A DNA stretch of 45,993 nt from Candidatus Gastranaerophilales bacterium (lineage in GTDB: Bacteria > Cyanobacteriota > Vampirovibrionia > Gastranaerophilales > Gastranaerophilaceae), in the NCBI GenBank assembly GCA_017560095.1, contig JAFYOU010000013.1, forward strand, positions 1-45,993. The letters are read 5' to 3'. The notes below the pieces were generated by a model. It saw only the letters and a list, made by a program, of their open reading frames with translations. It had not been told where the DNA came from and made no database searches. Position 1 is the first letter of the stretch, and every line of letters starts with the position of its first letter. This document shows, piece after piece, positions 26,617 to 35,595 of the stretch. The translations under genes and the position numbers were made by a program.

Positions 26617-26654
26617 TTTTGTAACATTTTTGCAATAAAAATTAATTTAAAGTC

Positions 26655-26673
26655 AAAAAAAAAAAAAAAAAAA
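26655..26673 (+). repeat. Run of 19 A residues before the ADP-ribosyltransferase-like gene
   Basis: Nineteen consecutive A bases end 39 bp before the ATG at 26713. Long single-base runs change length by slippage; here it would lie in or near the promoter of the downstream gene. Its exact length may also be affected by sequencing error. Confidence 0.8.
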
Positions 26674-26712
26674 CGGTTTTTATTAATTATATGAGAATAT
26701 TTGGAGAATTTT

Positions 26713-28098
26713 ATGGATAATATCAAATTAAGTTCAGTTAATCAAATTCATATAAACAAACAAACAGAAAACAAAAATGTAACATCACCAATAAATTCAT
26801 CACCAAATACAATTGAAGATGGCGAAAACAAAATGAATAAAGTTCTTATAGGACTTGGTATTTTAGGTGCAGCAGGAATTGCTGTTGCTTGTGCTATGAG
26901 AGGAAGAAATCCCAAAAACACTCCGGATTCTAAAGATGTTCAAAAACTTGTTAAGCAATTTCAAGATATAGATTTTAATAAAGGTCAAGCAAAATTAAAA
27001 GACGGAACCTTATTTACGGGTGCTATCGAAAAAGCATCTGAAAATGGCGATAAATTATCTATGGAATATGTTAATGGAGTTTTACAAAAATCAACAAAAA
27101 CTACAAACGGAGTTGAAGTTATAAAAGAATATACAAATGGTGTAATTTCAAAGAAAAATGGCGAAGTTGTTGATATTAAAAAAGTGCAAAATGAGGTCAA
27201 TTCTCAACAAGATAGATTAAAAAAATTATTAGCAGATGGCGAAATAACATCTGAAGAATTTAAAAAACAAACAGATGAAATAAAATTTAAATCCAAAAAG
27301 CAAGAGACGCAAATTAAAGAAACTTTTGATAAAAAAGTTCAATCAGAAGAAGCTGCAAAAGAAGGAGCTGAAGAAAAAGCAAAAGTCGAAACCGAAAGGC
27401 TAGCTAAGGAAACGGATGAAAAAACAAAACAAGCTAAAATCGACACTAAAAAATACGAGCGCATCCAACAAAATATTCAGCACAGCAAACAAATAAATGC
27501 CCAGGTTGACGAAATAATGAAACAAGATGATTTTGATGAAAAAGTTGAAAAATTATTAAAAGCAAAGGTGCAAATTCAGAAAGGACGATATGATTGCACG
27601 CTAATTGAAACAACAATCGATGATGTTTTAAATGGTTCAATCTTGGGCGAATATACACAACCTATCGACACTCTTTACCACGGAACCAATCAAACTTCTT
27701 ATCAAGAAATAATGAAAAACGGCTTTTCGTTTGATGCTTGTAATATCGGTGAATCAGGTAAAGGAATATATTTTGGAACAAAACAATCAGGTGGAGAAAG
27801 ATATAGCACAGGCGGCTTAATTAAGGCAAAATATACAGGCGAAAAAGTTGCAAATGTGCAAGCAGGAACACTCGAGAGCTTGCAATACAATATGTCGGTA
27901 AGGCAACTATTTGAAGATATTTTTGGACATGATTTCATGAGTAATGATTCAGATTATTTAAATACGGAAATTTTAAATAGAATTTATACAAAAAAACTTG
28001 CAGATATGGGTTATGATGCAGTCTATTCAGCTAGCGTGGGTGCAGGTTGTGACTATATTGCAATTTTAAATCCAAATAAAATTCAAATCATTGATTAA
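26713..28098 (+). CDS. Membrane-anchored protein with MORN-like repeats, coiled coil and ADP-ribosyltransferase-like C-terminus
   Basis: 461 aa from the ATG at 26713, which has a GGAG ribosome site 6 bases before it; a TTG 12 bp upstream is less likely. A polar ~40-residue leader precedes a membrane helix at about 44-60 (VLIGLGILGAAGIAVACAM). Residues ~78-150 carry MORN/YwqK-like repeats (LKDGTLFTGAI, MEYVNGVL, KEYTNGVI). A Glu/Lys coiled coil runs to about 300. The C-terminal ~140 residues look like a PARP/MuF-type ADP-ribosyltransferase: LYHGTNQ with His323, GKGIYFGTK with Tyr353, and DYIAILNPNKIQII at the end, where Asp447 stands at the usual catalytic Glu position. It may modify a host or competitor protein, but secretion and activity are inference. 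Confidence 0.6.
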   Translation: MDNIKLSSVNQIHINKQTENKNVTSPINSSPNTIEDGENKMNKVLIGLGILGAAGIAVACAMRGRNPKNTPDSKDVQKLVKQFQDIDFNKGQAKLKDGTLFTGAIEKASENGDKLSMEYVNGVLQKSTKTTNGVEVIKEYTNGVISKKNGEVVDIKKVQNEVNSQQDRLKKLLADGEITSEEFKKQTDEIKFKSKKQETQIKETFDKKVQSEEAAKEGAEEKAKVETERLAKETDEKTKQAKIDTKKYERIQQNIQHSKQINAQVDEIMKQDDFDEKVEKLLKAKVQIQKGRYDCTLIETTIDDVLNGSILGEYTQPIDTLYHGTNQTSYQEIMKNGFSFDACNIGESGKGIYFGTKQSGGERYSTGGLIKAKYTGEKVANVQAGTLESLQYNMSVRQLFEDIFGHDFMSNDSDYLNTEILNRIYTKKLADMGYDAVYSASVGAGCDYIAILNPNKIQIID

Positions 28099-28167
28099 TT
28101 ATTGCGTTTTGTAAGAGAAATTTCATAAAATGAAATTTTAAACTCCGTCTATGCTAAAATATAAACC

Positions 28168-31100
28168 ATGAAATACGTTCCATTGCATATACATACGGAG
28201 TATTCACTTCTAGACGGGGCAATTCGAATACCTGAGTTTTACAAATTTGCAGCAGAAAATGACATGCCAGCAATTGCAATCACTGACCATGGTGTTATGT
28301 ATGGTTGTGCTGATATGTTTATAGCTAAAAACGAGATGCTATCTCACATGCTTGCTGAAGAACAACAAGAATTAAAAAAGAAAATTGAAGCAGTTAAACC
28401 AATTGTAGGTTGCGAATTTTATGTTTGCGATGGAGATGTTTTAGAAGATAGATCTAAAAAAACAATGTATCACCTTGTTTTGCTTGCAAAAAATCAAAAT
28501 GGTTATCATAACTTATGCAAATTAGATTCAATTGCAACAACTCAGGCTTATTATTATAAACCTCGTATTAATCATGAGATTTTAGAACAACATTGTGAAG
28601 ATTTAATTTGTTTATCTGCTTGTATTCAAGGTGAAGTTGCTCGCCATATTTTAGATGGTAATAAAGAAGAGGCAATCAATAGGGCAAAATATTATAAAAA
28701 CCTTTTTGGTGATGATTTTTATATTGAGCTTCAAGACCATGGTTTACAAGAACAAAAAGATTCAAATCCTGCTTTGATGGAAATTGCAGAGCAACTCAAT
28801 ATCAAGACAGTTATTACAAATGACTCGCATTATTTAAGAGCGCAAGACGCTGCTTGGCATGATACACTTTTATGCGAACAAACAAAGTCAGCGAAATCTA
28901 ACCCAAATCGCTTCAAATTTTCAGTTAATGAATTTTACGTAAAAACTGTTGATGAACTAAGAAAAGCATTTTCTTGGATGGATGAAGATTATTTCAATAA
29001 ATGTATTGAAACTACTGTTGAAATTGCCGATAAAGTAGATTTCCAAATGGACAAGCTCGAATTTGGAAAAACTAAAGAATATCTTCCAAAATTCCCATGT
29101 CCTGAAGGATTTGATGAAGTATCCTATTTTGACCATTTGTGTCGTGAGGGGTTAAAGAAAAGATATGGCGATCCAATTCCGCCCGAAATTGTTGAGCGCT
29201 ACGAATACGAATATGATGTAATTTGCAAAATGGGTTTCCCCGCATATTTCTTACTTACTTGGGATTTTATCAACTGGGCAAAAGAACATAAAATTCCTGT
29301 TGGCCCTGGTCGTGGTTCAGCTGCAGGTTCAATTGTTGCTTATTCTCTTGGAATTACAGAACTTGACCCAATTGAACACAAGCTCCTTTTTGAAAGATTC
29401 TTAAATCCAGAACGTATCTCAATGCCCGATGTCGATATTGATTTTTGCCAAAGAAGACGTGGTGAAGTAATTGACTACGTTTCTGAGCGTTGGGGCGCAG
29501 ATCACGTTTGTCAAATTATCACTTTTGGAACCCTTGCAGCAAAAGCAGCTCTAAAAGCAGTATCTCGTGTATATGAAATCCCTTTTGCTCAAGCTAACTT
29601 ATGGGCCGGCATGATTCCATCAGCACCTGGTACAAAATTAAAAGAAGCGTTAGCTGATGGGATGGAGCTAAAAAAACTTTGTGATGAAAATTCGCAAGTT
29701 CAAAGCCTTGTTGATGAAGCACTTCATATGGAAGGCTTAAAAAACCAAGTAGGTACGCACGCTGCAGGCGTAATTATTGCTCCAAAACCAATGAGCGAAA
29801 TTATCCCTGTTGCACTTTCAAAAGAAAAATCTACAACAACTCAATATCCAATGGCAGGTATTGAAAAAATTGGCTTATTAAAAATGGACTTCCTCGGTCT
29901 TGAAACTTTGACAATTATTCAAGATGCTCTTGATTTAATCAAAGCAAGAACCGGAAAAGACATTGATATTAATAGAATTCCATTAAACGACAAAGAAACT
30001 TTTGAATTATTATCTCGTGGCGAAACCGACGCAGTATTCCAGCTCGAATCTGGCGGTATGAAAAAGCTGGTTAAACGTTTAAAACCAACAGTTTTTGAAG
30101 ATATCGGTGCTCTTGTTGCTCTATATCGTCCAGGGCCTATCGAAGCTGGGATGATTGATGATTTCGTTGACAGAAAACATGGTCGTCAAAAAGTCGAATA
30201 CGCCCATCCACTTTTGGAAAACATTTTAAATGACACTTATGGAACAATTGTTTATCAAGAGCAGATTATGGCAATTTTCCAAACTTTGGCCGGTTATACG
30301 CTTGGTGGAGCAGATAAAGTTCGCCGTATGATGGGTAAAAAGAAACTTCAAGAAATGGCTGAACAAAAAGAAATTTTTGTTGCTGGGGCCGCTAAAAACG
30401 ATATGCCTCGAGATGCAGCAATGAATCTATTTGAACAAATTGAAAGCTTTGCAAAATATTGTTTCAATAAAGCCCACTCTTCCGCTTATGCTTTTGTTGC
30501 TTATCAAACAGCATATTTAAAAGCACATTATCCTGTTGAATTTATGTGCGCAATGTTAACATCGGTTGCAGATAAACAAGAAAAAACTCAACAATATATC
30601 TTGCAATGTCAGGCTCAAGGAATAGAGGTTTTACCTCCAGACATTAACTATTCAAATTCCCAATTTACGCCCGATGGAAACAATATTAGATTTGGCTTAG
30701 CTTCTATTAAAAACGTTGGCGAAGCTGTAATTGAACAAATCGAACTAGAAAGAAAAGAAAAACCATTTGAAAGTTTTTATGATTTTTGCTCTCGTGTTGA
30801 TTCAAAATGTCTAAATAAAAGAACTCTTGAAAGCTTAGTTAAAGCAGGTGCTTTTTCAAACATTGAAAAATCAAGAAAACAATTATTAGAAAACATTGAT
30901 AGCGTTGTAGAATTTGTTCAAAACGCCGCAAAAGCTAAATCATCTGGCCAAGTTAGTTTATTTGCTTCTTTATCAGGTGACGCTCAAGAAGAGCTAAATA
31001 TCCCAACTTTCCAAATGCAAGGAAATAGCGACGAAGAATTCTCAGATACTCAAATTCAAATGTTCGAAAAAGAATTAATGGGTATTTATGTTACATCACA

Positions 31101-31695
31101 TCCATTAGGTTCAATTAAAGATACTTTAAAATATATAACGACTCAAACAATTTCAGATATCTTGGAAACTCCAAAGCATGAAGCAACAGTTACAATTTGC
31201 GGACTTTTATCTCAAATAGTTCAAAAACCAACCAAAAAAGACCCAACAAAATTCATCAAAACAGGAACAATTGAAGATCTGACTTCAAGAATAGGTATTG
31301 TTGCATTCCCAAAAGTTGTTGAAAGTTATGGAGCATTATTAGAATCTGATCAAAAAGTTATTTTAAAAGCCAAAGTCAATATAAGAGACGAAGAGGTTAA
31401 TCTTGCGATAAATGAAGTTAAACCGATTGAACAAGTTAATTTGGTTACCTTGAAACTTCTAAAAGAATTTGCAATGGAAGAAAATGTACTTTTAAAAGAA
31501 ATGTTAGCTAGACACAAAGGTGAAAATCCAGTCGTAATCGATTTTGAAGCCCCTGACGAATTTGATAACAACAAAAGATTTCAGCTTTTAACAAATAATC
31601 ATCTATGGGTTAGTATAAATTCCGAAATGGAGCGCGAATTAAGTGCAACTTTTAAAGATAAACTTGAAATAAATGTTAAATCATTAGCTAATTAA
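28168..31695 (+). CDS. dnaE: DNA polymerase III, alpha subunit
   Basis: 1175 aa, the normal length. The N-terminal PHP domain keeps metal ligands (HIHTEYSLLDGA; TNDSHYL). The polymerase active site has PDVDIDFC (acidic residues about 421-425) and MDFLGLETL with the third Asp near 574. GPGRGSAAGSIV, a helix-hairpin-helix region and a C-terminal OB-fold (TVTICGLLSQI, from about 1005) follow. It is the replicative polymerase. The intact PHP histidines suggest that it could keep an intrinsic proofreading or pyrophosphatase activity, as in other bacteria. Its last 8 bp overlap the convergent zinc-ribbon gene. Confidence 0.97.
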   Translation: MKYVPLHIHTEYSLLDGAIRIPEFYKFAAENDMPAIAITDHGVMYGCADMFIAKNEMLSHMLAEEQQELKKKIEAVKPIVGCEFYVCDGDVLEDRSKKTMYHLVLLAKNQNGYHNLCKLDSIATTQAYYYKPRINHEILEQHCEDLICLSACIQGEVARHILDGNKEEAINRAKYYKNLFGDDFYIELQDHGLQEQKDSNPALMEIAEQLNIKTVITNDSHYLRAQDAAWHDTLLCEQTKSAKSNPNRFKFSVNEFYVKTVDELRKAFSWMDEDYFNKCIETTVEIADKVDFQMDKLEFGKTKEYLPKFPCPEGFDEVSYFDHLCREGLKKRYGDPIPPEIVERYEYEYDVICKMGFPAYFLLTWDFINWAKEHKIPVGPGRGSAAGSIVAYSLGITELDPIEHKLLFERFLNPERISMPDVDIDFCQRRRGEVIDYVSERWGADHVCQIITFGTLAAKAALKAVSRVYEIPFAQANLWAGMIPSAPGTKLKEALADGMELKKLCDENSQVQSLVDEALHMEGLKNQVGTHAAGVIIAPKPMSEIIPVALSKEKSTTTQYPMAGIEKIGLLKMDFLGLETLTIIQDALDLIKARTGKDIDINRIPLNDKETFELLSRGETDAVFQLESGGMKKLVKRLKPTVFEDIGALVALYRPGPIEAGMIDDFVDRKHGRQKVEYAHPLLENILNDTYGTIVYQEQIMAIFQTLAGYTLGGADKVRRMMGKKKLQEMAEQKEIFVAGAAKNDMPRDAAMNLFEQIESFAKYCFNKAHSSAYAFVAYQTAYLKAHYPVEFMCAMLTSVADKQEKTQQYILQCQAQGIEVLPPDINYSNSQFTPDGNNIRFGLASIKNVGEAVIEQIELERKEKPFESFYDFCSRVDSKCLNKRTLESLVKAGAFSNIEKSRKQLLENIDSVVEFVQNAAKAKSSGQVSLFASLSGDAQEELNIPTFQMQGNSDEEFSDTQIQMFEKELMGIYVTSHPLGSIKDTLKYITTQTISDILETPKHEATVTICGLLSQIVQKPTKKDPTKFIKTGTIEDLTSRIGIVAFPKVVESYGALLESDQKVILKAKVNIRDEEVNLAINEVKPIEQVNLVTLKLLKEFAMEENVLLKEMLARHKGENPVVIDFEAPDEFDNNKRFQLLTNNHLWVSINSEMERELSATFKDKLEINVKSLAN

Positions 31696-32068
31696 AAACA
31701 CCTATTTGCTTTGCCACTCCTTCGTTTTCAACCCAAATTTGAGCTTCCGGATGTAAGATTTGCATTTCATTAGCAATTTCTTTCAAATAAACAGCATAAG
31801 TTGCATCAATAAAATTAATACTATCCAACTTTTCAATGTAATACTCATGACTTCCACAATTTGCACAAAATTTTTCTAAAGGCACAATCTCACCCCAAGA
31901 TATCTTTGCTTCTCTTTTAATATCACATCTCGAACACCTGATTAAATAATAATTCTTTATCAAATATTGTCCGCAATCTGGGCAATATCCGCTATTTGAA
32001 TTTAAAAGAGCATTTTTATGAGAGCATTTATTTTGTTTTTTTAAAAAAGAAATCAAGACATTTTTCAT
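31688..32068 (-). CDS. Small zinc-ribbon protein of unknown function
   Basis: 126 aa. Cysteine pairs at 29/32 (CPDC), 45/48 (CSRC) and 68/71 (CANC), plus Cys15 and His17 (CSH), would build two zinc sites. The C-terminal half (about 80-126) is an ordinary alpha/beta stretch without a known motif. Such proteins often bind nucleic acid or act as assembly factors. It converges on dnaE with an 8-bp overlap, so the two transcripts would be antisense to one another at their ends. Confidence 0.65.
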   Translation of the reverse strand: MKNVLISFLKKQNKCSHKNALLNSNSGYCPDCGQYLIKNYYLIRCSRCDIKREAKISWGEIVPLEKFCANCGSHEYYIEKLDSINFIDATYAVYLKEIANEMQILHPEAQIWVENEGVAKQIGVFN

Positions 32069-32239
32069 ATTTATTATTTAAGAAAAAGTCAGCAAAATTC
32101 ATATTTACAAAGATAATTGTTAAGATATATTACAAAAATACAAAGAATATTAACAGGATATGGCAATTAATTATAAGAGATATACTTTATATATATGTAA
32201 GTCAAAACTAATAAAAAATAAAATAAAAGGAGAGTAAAA

Positions 32240-32428
32240 ATGGCAAGAGTACTTATTTCAATGCCCGAAAAATTTCTAACACAAATCGATTCGGTTGCAG
32301 AGGGCGAAAATCGAACACGAAGCGAGCTTATCAGAGAAGCACTTAGAACGTATATTAATCGTTCAAAAATGAGAGAAACTACTTATGCAAACAAAAATGC
32401 AGCAATCTTGGAGGCATTACTGGATTAA
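32240..32428 (+). CDS. Ribbon-helix-helix (CopG-like) DNA-binding protein
   Basis: 62 aa. The pattern is MARVLISMPEKFLTQIDSVA, a beta strand that would insert in the major groove, then NRTRSELIREALRTYI, the helix-helix. This is a dimeric transcription factor fold used by antitoxins and plasmid or chromosomal repressors. The ribosome site AAAGGAGAG is strong. No toxin-sized gene lies next to it, so it is probably a stand-alone regulator; autoregulation through nearby repeats is possible. Confidence 0.85.
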   Translation: MARVLISMPEKFLTQIDSVAEGENRTRSELIREALRTYINRSKMRETTYANKNAAILEALLD

Positions 32429-32443
32429 AAAAATACTAAAAAG

Positions 32444-32509
32444 AGAGATATTAAGAGAAAATAAACACACAAGAAAAGAGATATTAAGAGAAAGTAAAAA
32501 CACGAGAAA
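32444..32509 (+). repeat. Tandem 33-bp purine-rich repeat after the ribbon-helix-helix gene
   Basis: Two adjacent 33-bp copies start at 32444 and 32477, each beginning AGAGATATTAAGAGAAA and ending in AGAAA, with a few differences. A degenerate third start (AGAGAATATTAAT) lies at 32513. No spacer separates the copies, so this is not a CRISPR array. Confidence 0.75.
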
Positions 32510-32533
32510 ACAGAGAATATTAATAAATTTATA

Positions 32534-32566
32534 GGCATGATTGAACTCAATCATGCCTTACGTTTT
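32534..32566 (+). terminator. Terminator after the ribbon-helix-helix gene
   Basis: GGCATGATTG (32534-32543) and CAATCATGCC (32548-32557) form a perfect 10-bp stem around AACT; TTACGTTTTT follows. Confidence 0.75.
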
Positions 32567-32603
32567 TAAATCTTTAAAATCTTAATCTCATTTAATCATA
32601 CGA

Positions 32604-32630
32604 TAACAAACTCCTTGTTTTTTACGATAA
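32604..32630 (+). promoter_or_regulatory. Candidate sigma-28-type promoter of motA
   Basis: TAAC (32604-32607), 15 bp, then TACGATAA (32623-32630) resembles the flagellar sigma consensus TAAA-N15-GCCGATAA with three differences. It lies 31 bp before the motA ATG, with a TAGGAG ribosome site between them. Confidence 0.45.
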
Positions 32631-32660
32631 TAAGACAATAAATTAGGAGTTTTATACGGT

Positions 32661-33431
32661 ATGGATATAGCAGCATTTATTGGTACAGTACTTGGTCTTG
32701 GTTTCATTCTTGCAGGACAAGCCCTTGAAGGCGGTAATATAGGTCAATTATTGCAAATCACAGCAGCATTTATTGTTGTAGGCGGTACTGCGGGAGCCGT
32801 ATTTTTAAGTTTTCCTATTGAAGATTTTAAAACGGCAGGACACTGTATTGGTGTTGTATATTTTGGAAAACAACCAAAGCTCGAAACATTAATTGAAGAA
32901 ATTATAGGTTACGCACAAAAAGCTAGAAAAGAAGGTGTAATTGCACTTGAAAAAGAAGCAAAAAAAGCTTCTCATTCATTATTAAAACTTGGCCTTGAAG
33001 CTGTTGCAGATGGCGCTGATCCAACATTGGTTAAAGACATGATGGAAACGCAACTAAGCCAAACTCAAGAAAAAATTGCAGCAGGCGCAAAAGTTTTAGA
33101 ATCTGCTGGTGGTTATTCTCCAACATTAGGTATCATTGGTGCAGTATTAGGGCTAATTCAAGTTATGCAAAATCTATCTGACCCATCAAAACTTGGTGCT
33201 GGTATTGCTGTAGCGTTCGTTGCAACAATCTATGGTCTTGTTGTTGCAAACTTATTTACAATTCCGTATTCAACACGTGCAAAACGTAAATATGCACATA
33301 TTTTTACTTCAATGGAACTAATGATTGAAGGAGTTTTATCAATTCAAGCAGGAGAATCTCCTGCATTAATTGAAAGAAAATTAGAATGTTATATTATCGA
33401 TAAAAAACAAACTAAAGAGGCTAAAGTTTAA
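32661..33431 (+). CDS. motA: Flagellar motor stator protein MotA
   Basis: 256 aa with four membrane helices: two near the N-terminus (about 5-22 and 30-52) and two near 155-200. The proton-channel segment GGYSPTLGIIGAVLGLIQVM and the cytoplasmic loop rich in charged residues are typical. With MotB it forms the ion-driven stator that turns the flagellum. The gene ends at TAATG, shared with the start of motB, so the two are translationally coupled. Confidence 0.96.
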   Translation: MDIAAFIGTVLGLGFILAGQALEGGNIGQLLQITAAFIVVGGTAGAVFLSFPIEDFKTAGHCIGVVYFGKQPKLETLIEEIIGYAQKARKEGVIALEKEAKKASHSLLKLGLEAVADGADPTLVKDMMETQLSQTQEKIAAGAKVLESAGGYSPTLGIIGAVLGLIQVMQNLSDPSKLGAGIAVAFVATIYGLVVANLFTIPYSTRAKRKYAHIFTSMELMIEGVLSIQAGESPALIERKLECYIIDKKQTKEAKV

Positions 33432-34411
33432 TGGCAAGAAAAAAACCAGCTGAAGAACATGAAAATCTGGAGCGTTGGCTTGTTTCATACGCCGACTTTA
33501 TGACTCTCTTATTTGCAACTTTTGTTGTTCTATATGCGCTAGCTCAATCCGATATAAGCACCTTTAAAGGAATAGAAGAAGCTCTTAAAAAAGCATTTAG
33601 CCAAAACATCTTTGATAATCAAACAGCTATAATGACGGGACAAGATTCAATATTTGATGGTCAAACGGGTGCAACTAATCCAATAATGCTAGAATATATG
33701 AGTCAAAAATACGAACAATCGTCATATGAAGACATTAAAAGCGAAATCGATAAACTAAAAAACGAAGGTATATCAGCAGAAATCAATGATCGTGGCTTAA
33801 TTATCAGAATGAATGAACATTCAGTTAAGTTTGCCGCAGGTACTGCTGATTTAACAAAAGAATCATATGCAATTCTAGACTTATTAGCAGATATAATAAA
33901 AAGACGCTTTGCAATTCATTATATAGACGTAGAAGGACACAGTGATTCCGACAATATTAAAACTCCAAAGTTTCCTTCCAACTGGGAATTATCATCAGCT
34001 CGTGCATCAAGCGTAGTTAGATATTTAATAGACAACCATGATTTTAACCCAAAAATATTTACAGCAATCGGATTAGCAGACACTATTCCAGTCGCAAAAA
34101 ATGATACATTGCAAAACAAAGCAAAAAATAGGCGTGTAGAAATAGTTATCTTAAGAAACAAACATAAAAATTTATCAAAAAAAGATATGCAACAAATTTT
34201 AAAAGAAGCAAAACTCCACCAAAAGAAAAATGCAATTAATTCAAAAGCCCCATCTCAAGCAATTGAAGGGCTAGTAGGTAATGACAGAGAAATGCTTAAA
34301 AATGTAATCGATATGTCAGAACAATATGAAAATGAAAGCAAAAGAATTAACTCGCTTGACGATGATTCATATTTACATGACGGTGCAAGACCAAACTTCA
34401 TGGAGCAATAA
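33431..34411 (+). CDS. motB: Flagellar motor stator protein MotB
   Basis: 326 aa. One N-terminal membrane helix has the ion-binding Asp22 (WLVSYADFMTLLFATFVVLY). An OmpA-like peptidoglycan-binding domain follows at about 120-250 (VEGHSDSDNI, then NWELSSARASSVVRYL and NKAKNRRVEIVI). A 75-residue charged C-terminal tail is longer than in classical MotB. It overlaps motA by one base (TAATG) and overlaps the patatin gene by one base as well, so the three form one operon. Confidence 0.95.
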   Translation: MARKKPAEEHENLERWLVSYADFMTLLFATFVVLYALAQSDISTFKGIEEALKKAFSQNIFDNQTAIMTGQDSIFDGQTGATNPIMLEYMSQKYEQSSYEDIKSEIDKLKNEGISAEINDRGLIIRMNEHSVKFAAGTADLTKESYAILDLLADIIKRRFAIHYIDVEGHSDSDNIKTPKFPSNWELSSARASSVVRYLIDNHDFNPKIFTAIGLADTIPVAKNDTLQNKAKNRRVEIVILRNKHKNLSKKDMQQILKEAKLHQKKNAINSKAPSQAIEGLVGNDREMLKNVIDMSEQYENESKRINSLDDDSYLHDGARPNFMEQ

Positions 34412-35595
34412 TGATTAAAAACGAGTATTTTGCAATATTTGGTGGCGGTGGAATCAGAGGGCTTGCATATTGTGGAGCACTTAAGGCTCTAGAAGAATAT
34501 AATGTCAAACTTTCAAGCTGTGCAGGTAGCTCGATTGGCGCCGTTTTTGCAACTTTATTAAGCATTGGCTATAGCTATAGCGAAATTTATAAAATTTTAT
34601 CAGATGTAAGCTACGATATGTTCATAGATATAAATATGGATATCAAAAAAGAATTAGCGATTTCAAAAGGTAAAATTTTTCTTGAATGGATAAGAGAAAA
34701 AATAGAAAAAAAATTTTATGGCACCTCATATAAAAAAGGCGAAATGCCGCCAGTTAAATTTAATGACCTAAAATCAGGACTAATAATATATTCCGTGGAC
34801 TTAACAAACTCAAAATTCCACGAATTTTCAAACCACAAAACTCCAGATGTCGAAATTGCCCAAGCGGTAAGAGCAAGTGTTTCAATGCCTGGGTTATTTA
34901 CACCATTAGAAATAAATGGAAATTTAATCGTAGATGGCGACTTATTAAAGTCTACACCATTATGGAGAGTTAGCGAAACGATTAAAAACTCTAAAGATAG
35001 AATATTAGAATTTAGATTAGAAGACAACGAAACACCTAAAAAAATAAATAATTCAATTGAGTATTTAAATCGTGTTTACAATACTATTTGCGGTTTTGCA
35101 ACAGATTACATTATAGACTTATATGGCGAAAAAGATAAATTTGATTATATCAAAATAAACACAAAAGACGTTTCGGTTGTCGACTTTTTAATCCCAAAAG
35201 AAAAGAAACAAGAATTATTTAATATTGGATACGAAAAAACAAAAGAATACTTCAAGGAAAACTACCCCAAAAAAAGAAGATTTTTATTAGAAAAGTATAA
35301 AACCCTTATTTCCCACATTACTAAATTTCAAAAAGAATTCAACAACTCAAAAATTGTAAATTCATATTTAAAATTATGTGAAATTTTTATGTATTTATGT
35401 GATGAAAAAAAATATCTTGATTCAGATATTTACAAAGAATTATTTAAATTGAAAAATAAATTTATAGAAAATTATAAATATCTAAATTTCTTTGGTTTTA
35501 AAACCGCCGAACTAAACAACAAAGAAGAAATTTCAAAAATTCTTTTAAGCTCAATTAAAAACATAACAATCAAGATTAAAGAACTAGAAGATTAA
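34411..35595 (+). CDS. Patatin-like phospholipase
   Basis: 394 aa. The oxyanion loop GGGGIRGLAY is followed by the lipase motif GSSIG with nucleophile Ser41. The catalytic Asp is Asp175 in LIVDGDLLK. A second conserved loop, RASVSMPGLFTPLE, also fits. The C-terminal ~150 residues are charged, helical and not recognised. The family releases fatty acids from lipids and includes secreted effectors such as ExoU as well as housekeeping enzymes. No signal peptide is present. The start overlaps motB by one base, which is an unusual partner for a stator operon. Confidence 0.85.
   Translation: MIKNEYFAIFGGGGIRGLAYCGALKALEEYNVKLSSCAGSSIGAVFATLLSIGYSYSEIYKILSDVSYDMFIDINMDIKKELAISKGKIFLEWIREKIEKKFYGTSYKKGEMPPVKFNDLKSGLIIYSVDLTNSKFHEFSNHKTPDVEIAQAVRASVSMPGLFTPLEINGNLIVDGDLLKSTPLWRVSETIKNSKDRILEFRLEDNETPKKINNSIEYLNRVYNTICGFATDYIIDLYGEKDKFDYIKINTKDVSVVDFLIPKEKKQELFNIGYEKTKEYFKENYPKKRRFLLEKYKTLISHITKFQKEFNNSKIVNSYLKLCEIFMYLCDEKKYLDSDIYKELFKLKNKFIENYKYLNFFGFKTAELNNKEEISKILLSSIKNITIKIKELED

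Noticed and set aside
32444-32530. CRISPR array
   Set aside because: Two adjacent copies with no spacers and no cas gene nearby.
32429-32660. Toxin partner for the ribbon-helix-helix protein
   Set aside because: No coding frame of useful length; the stretch is repeats, a terminator and the motA promoter.
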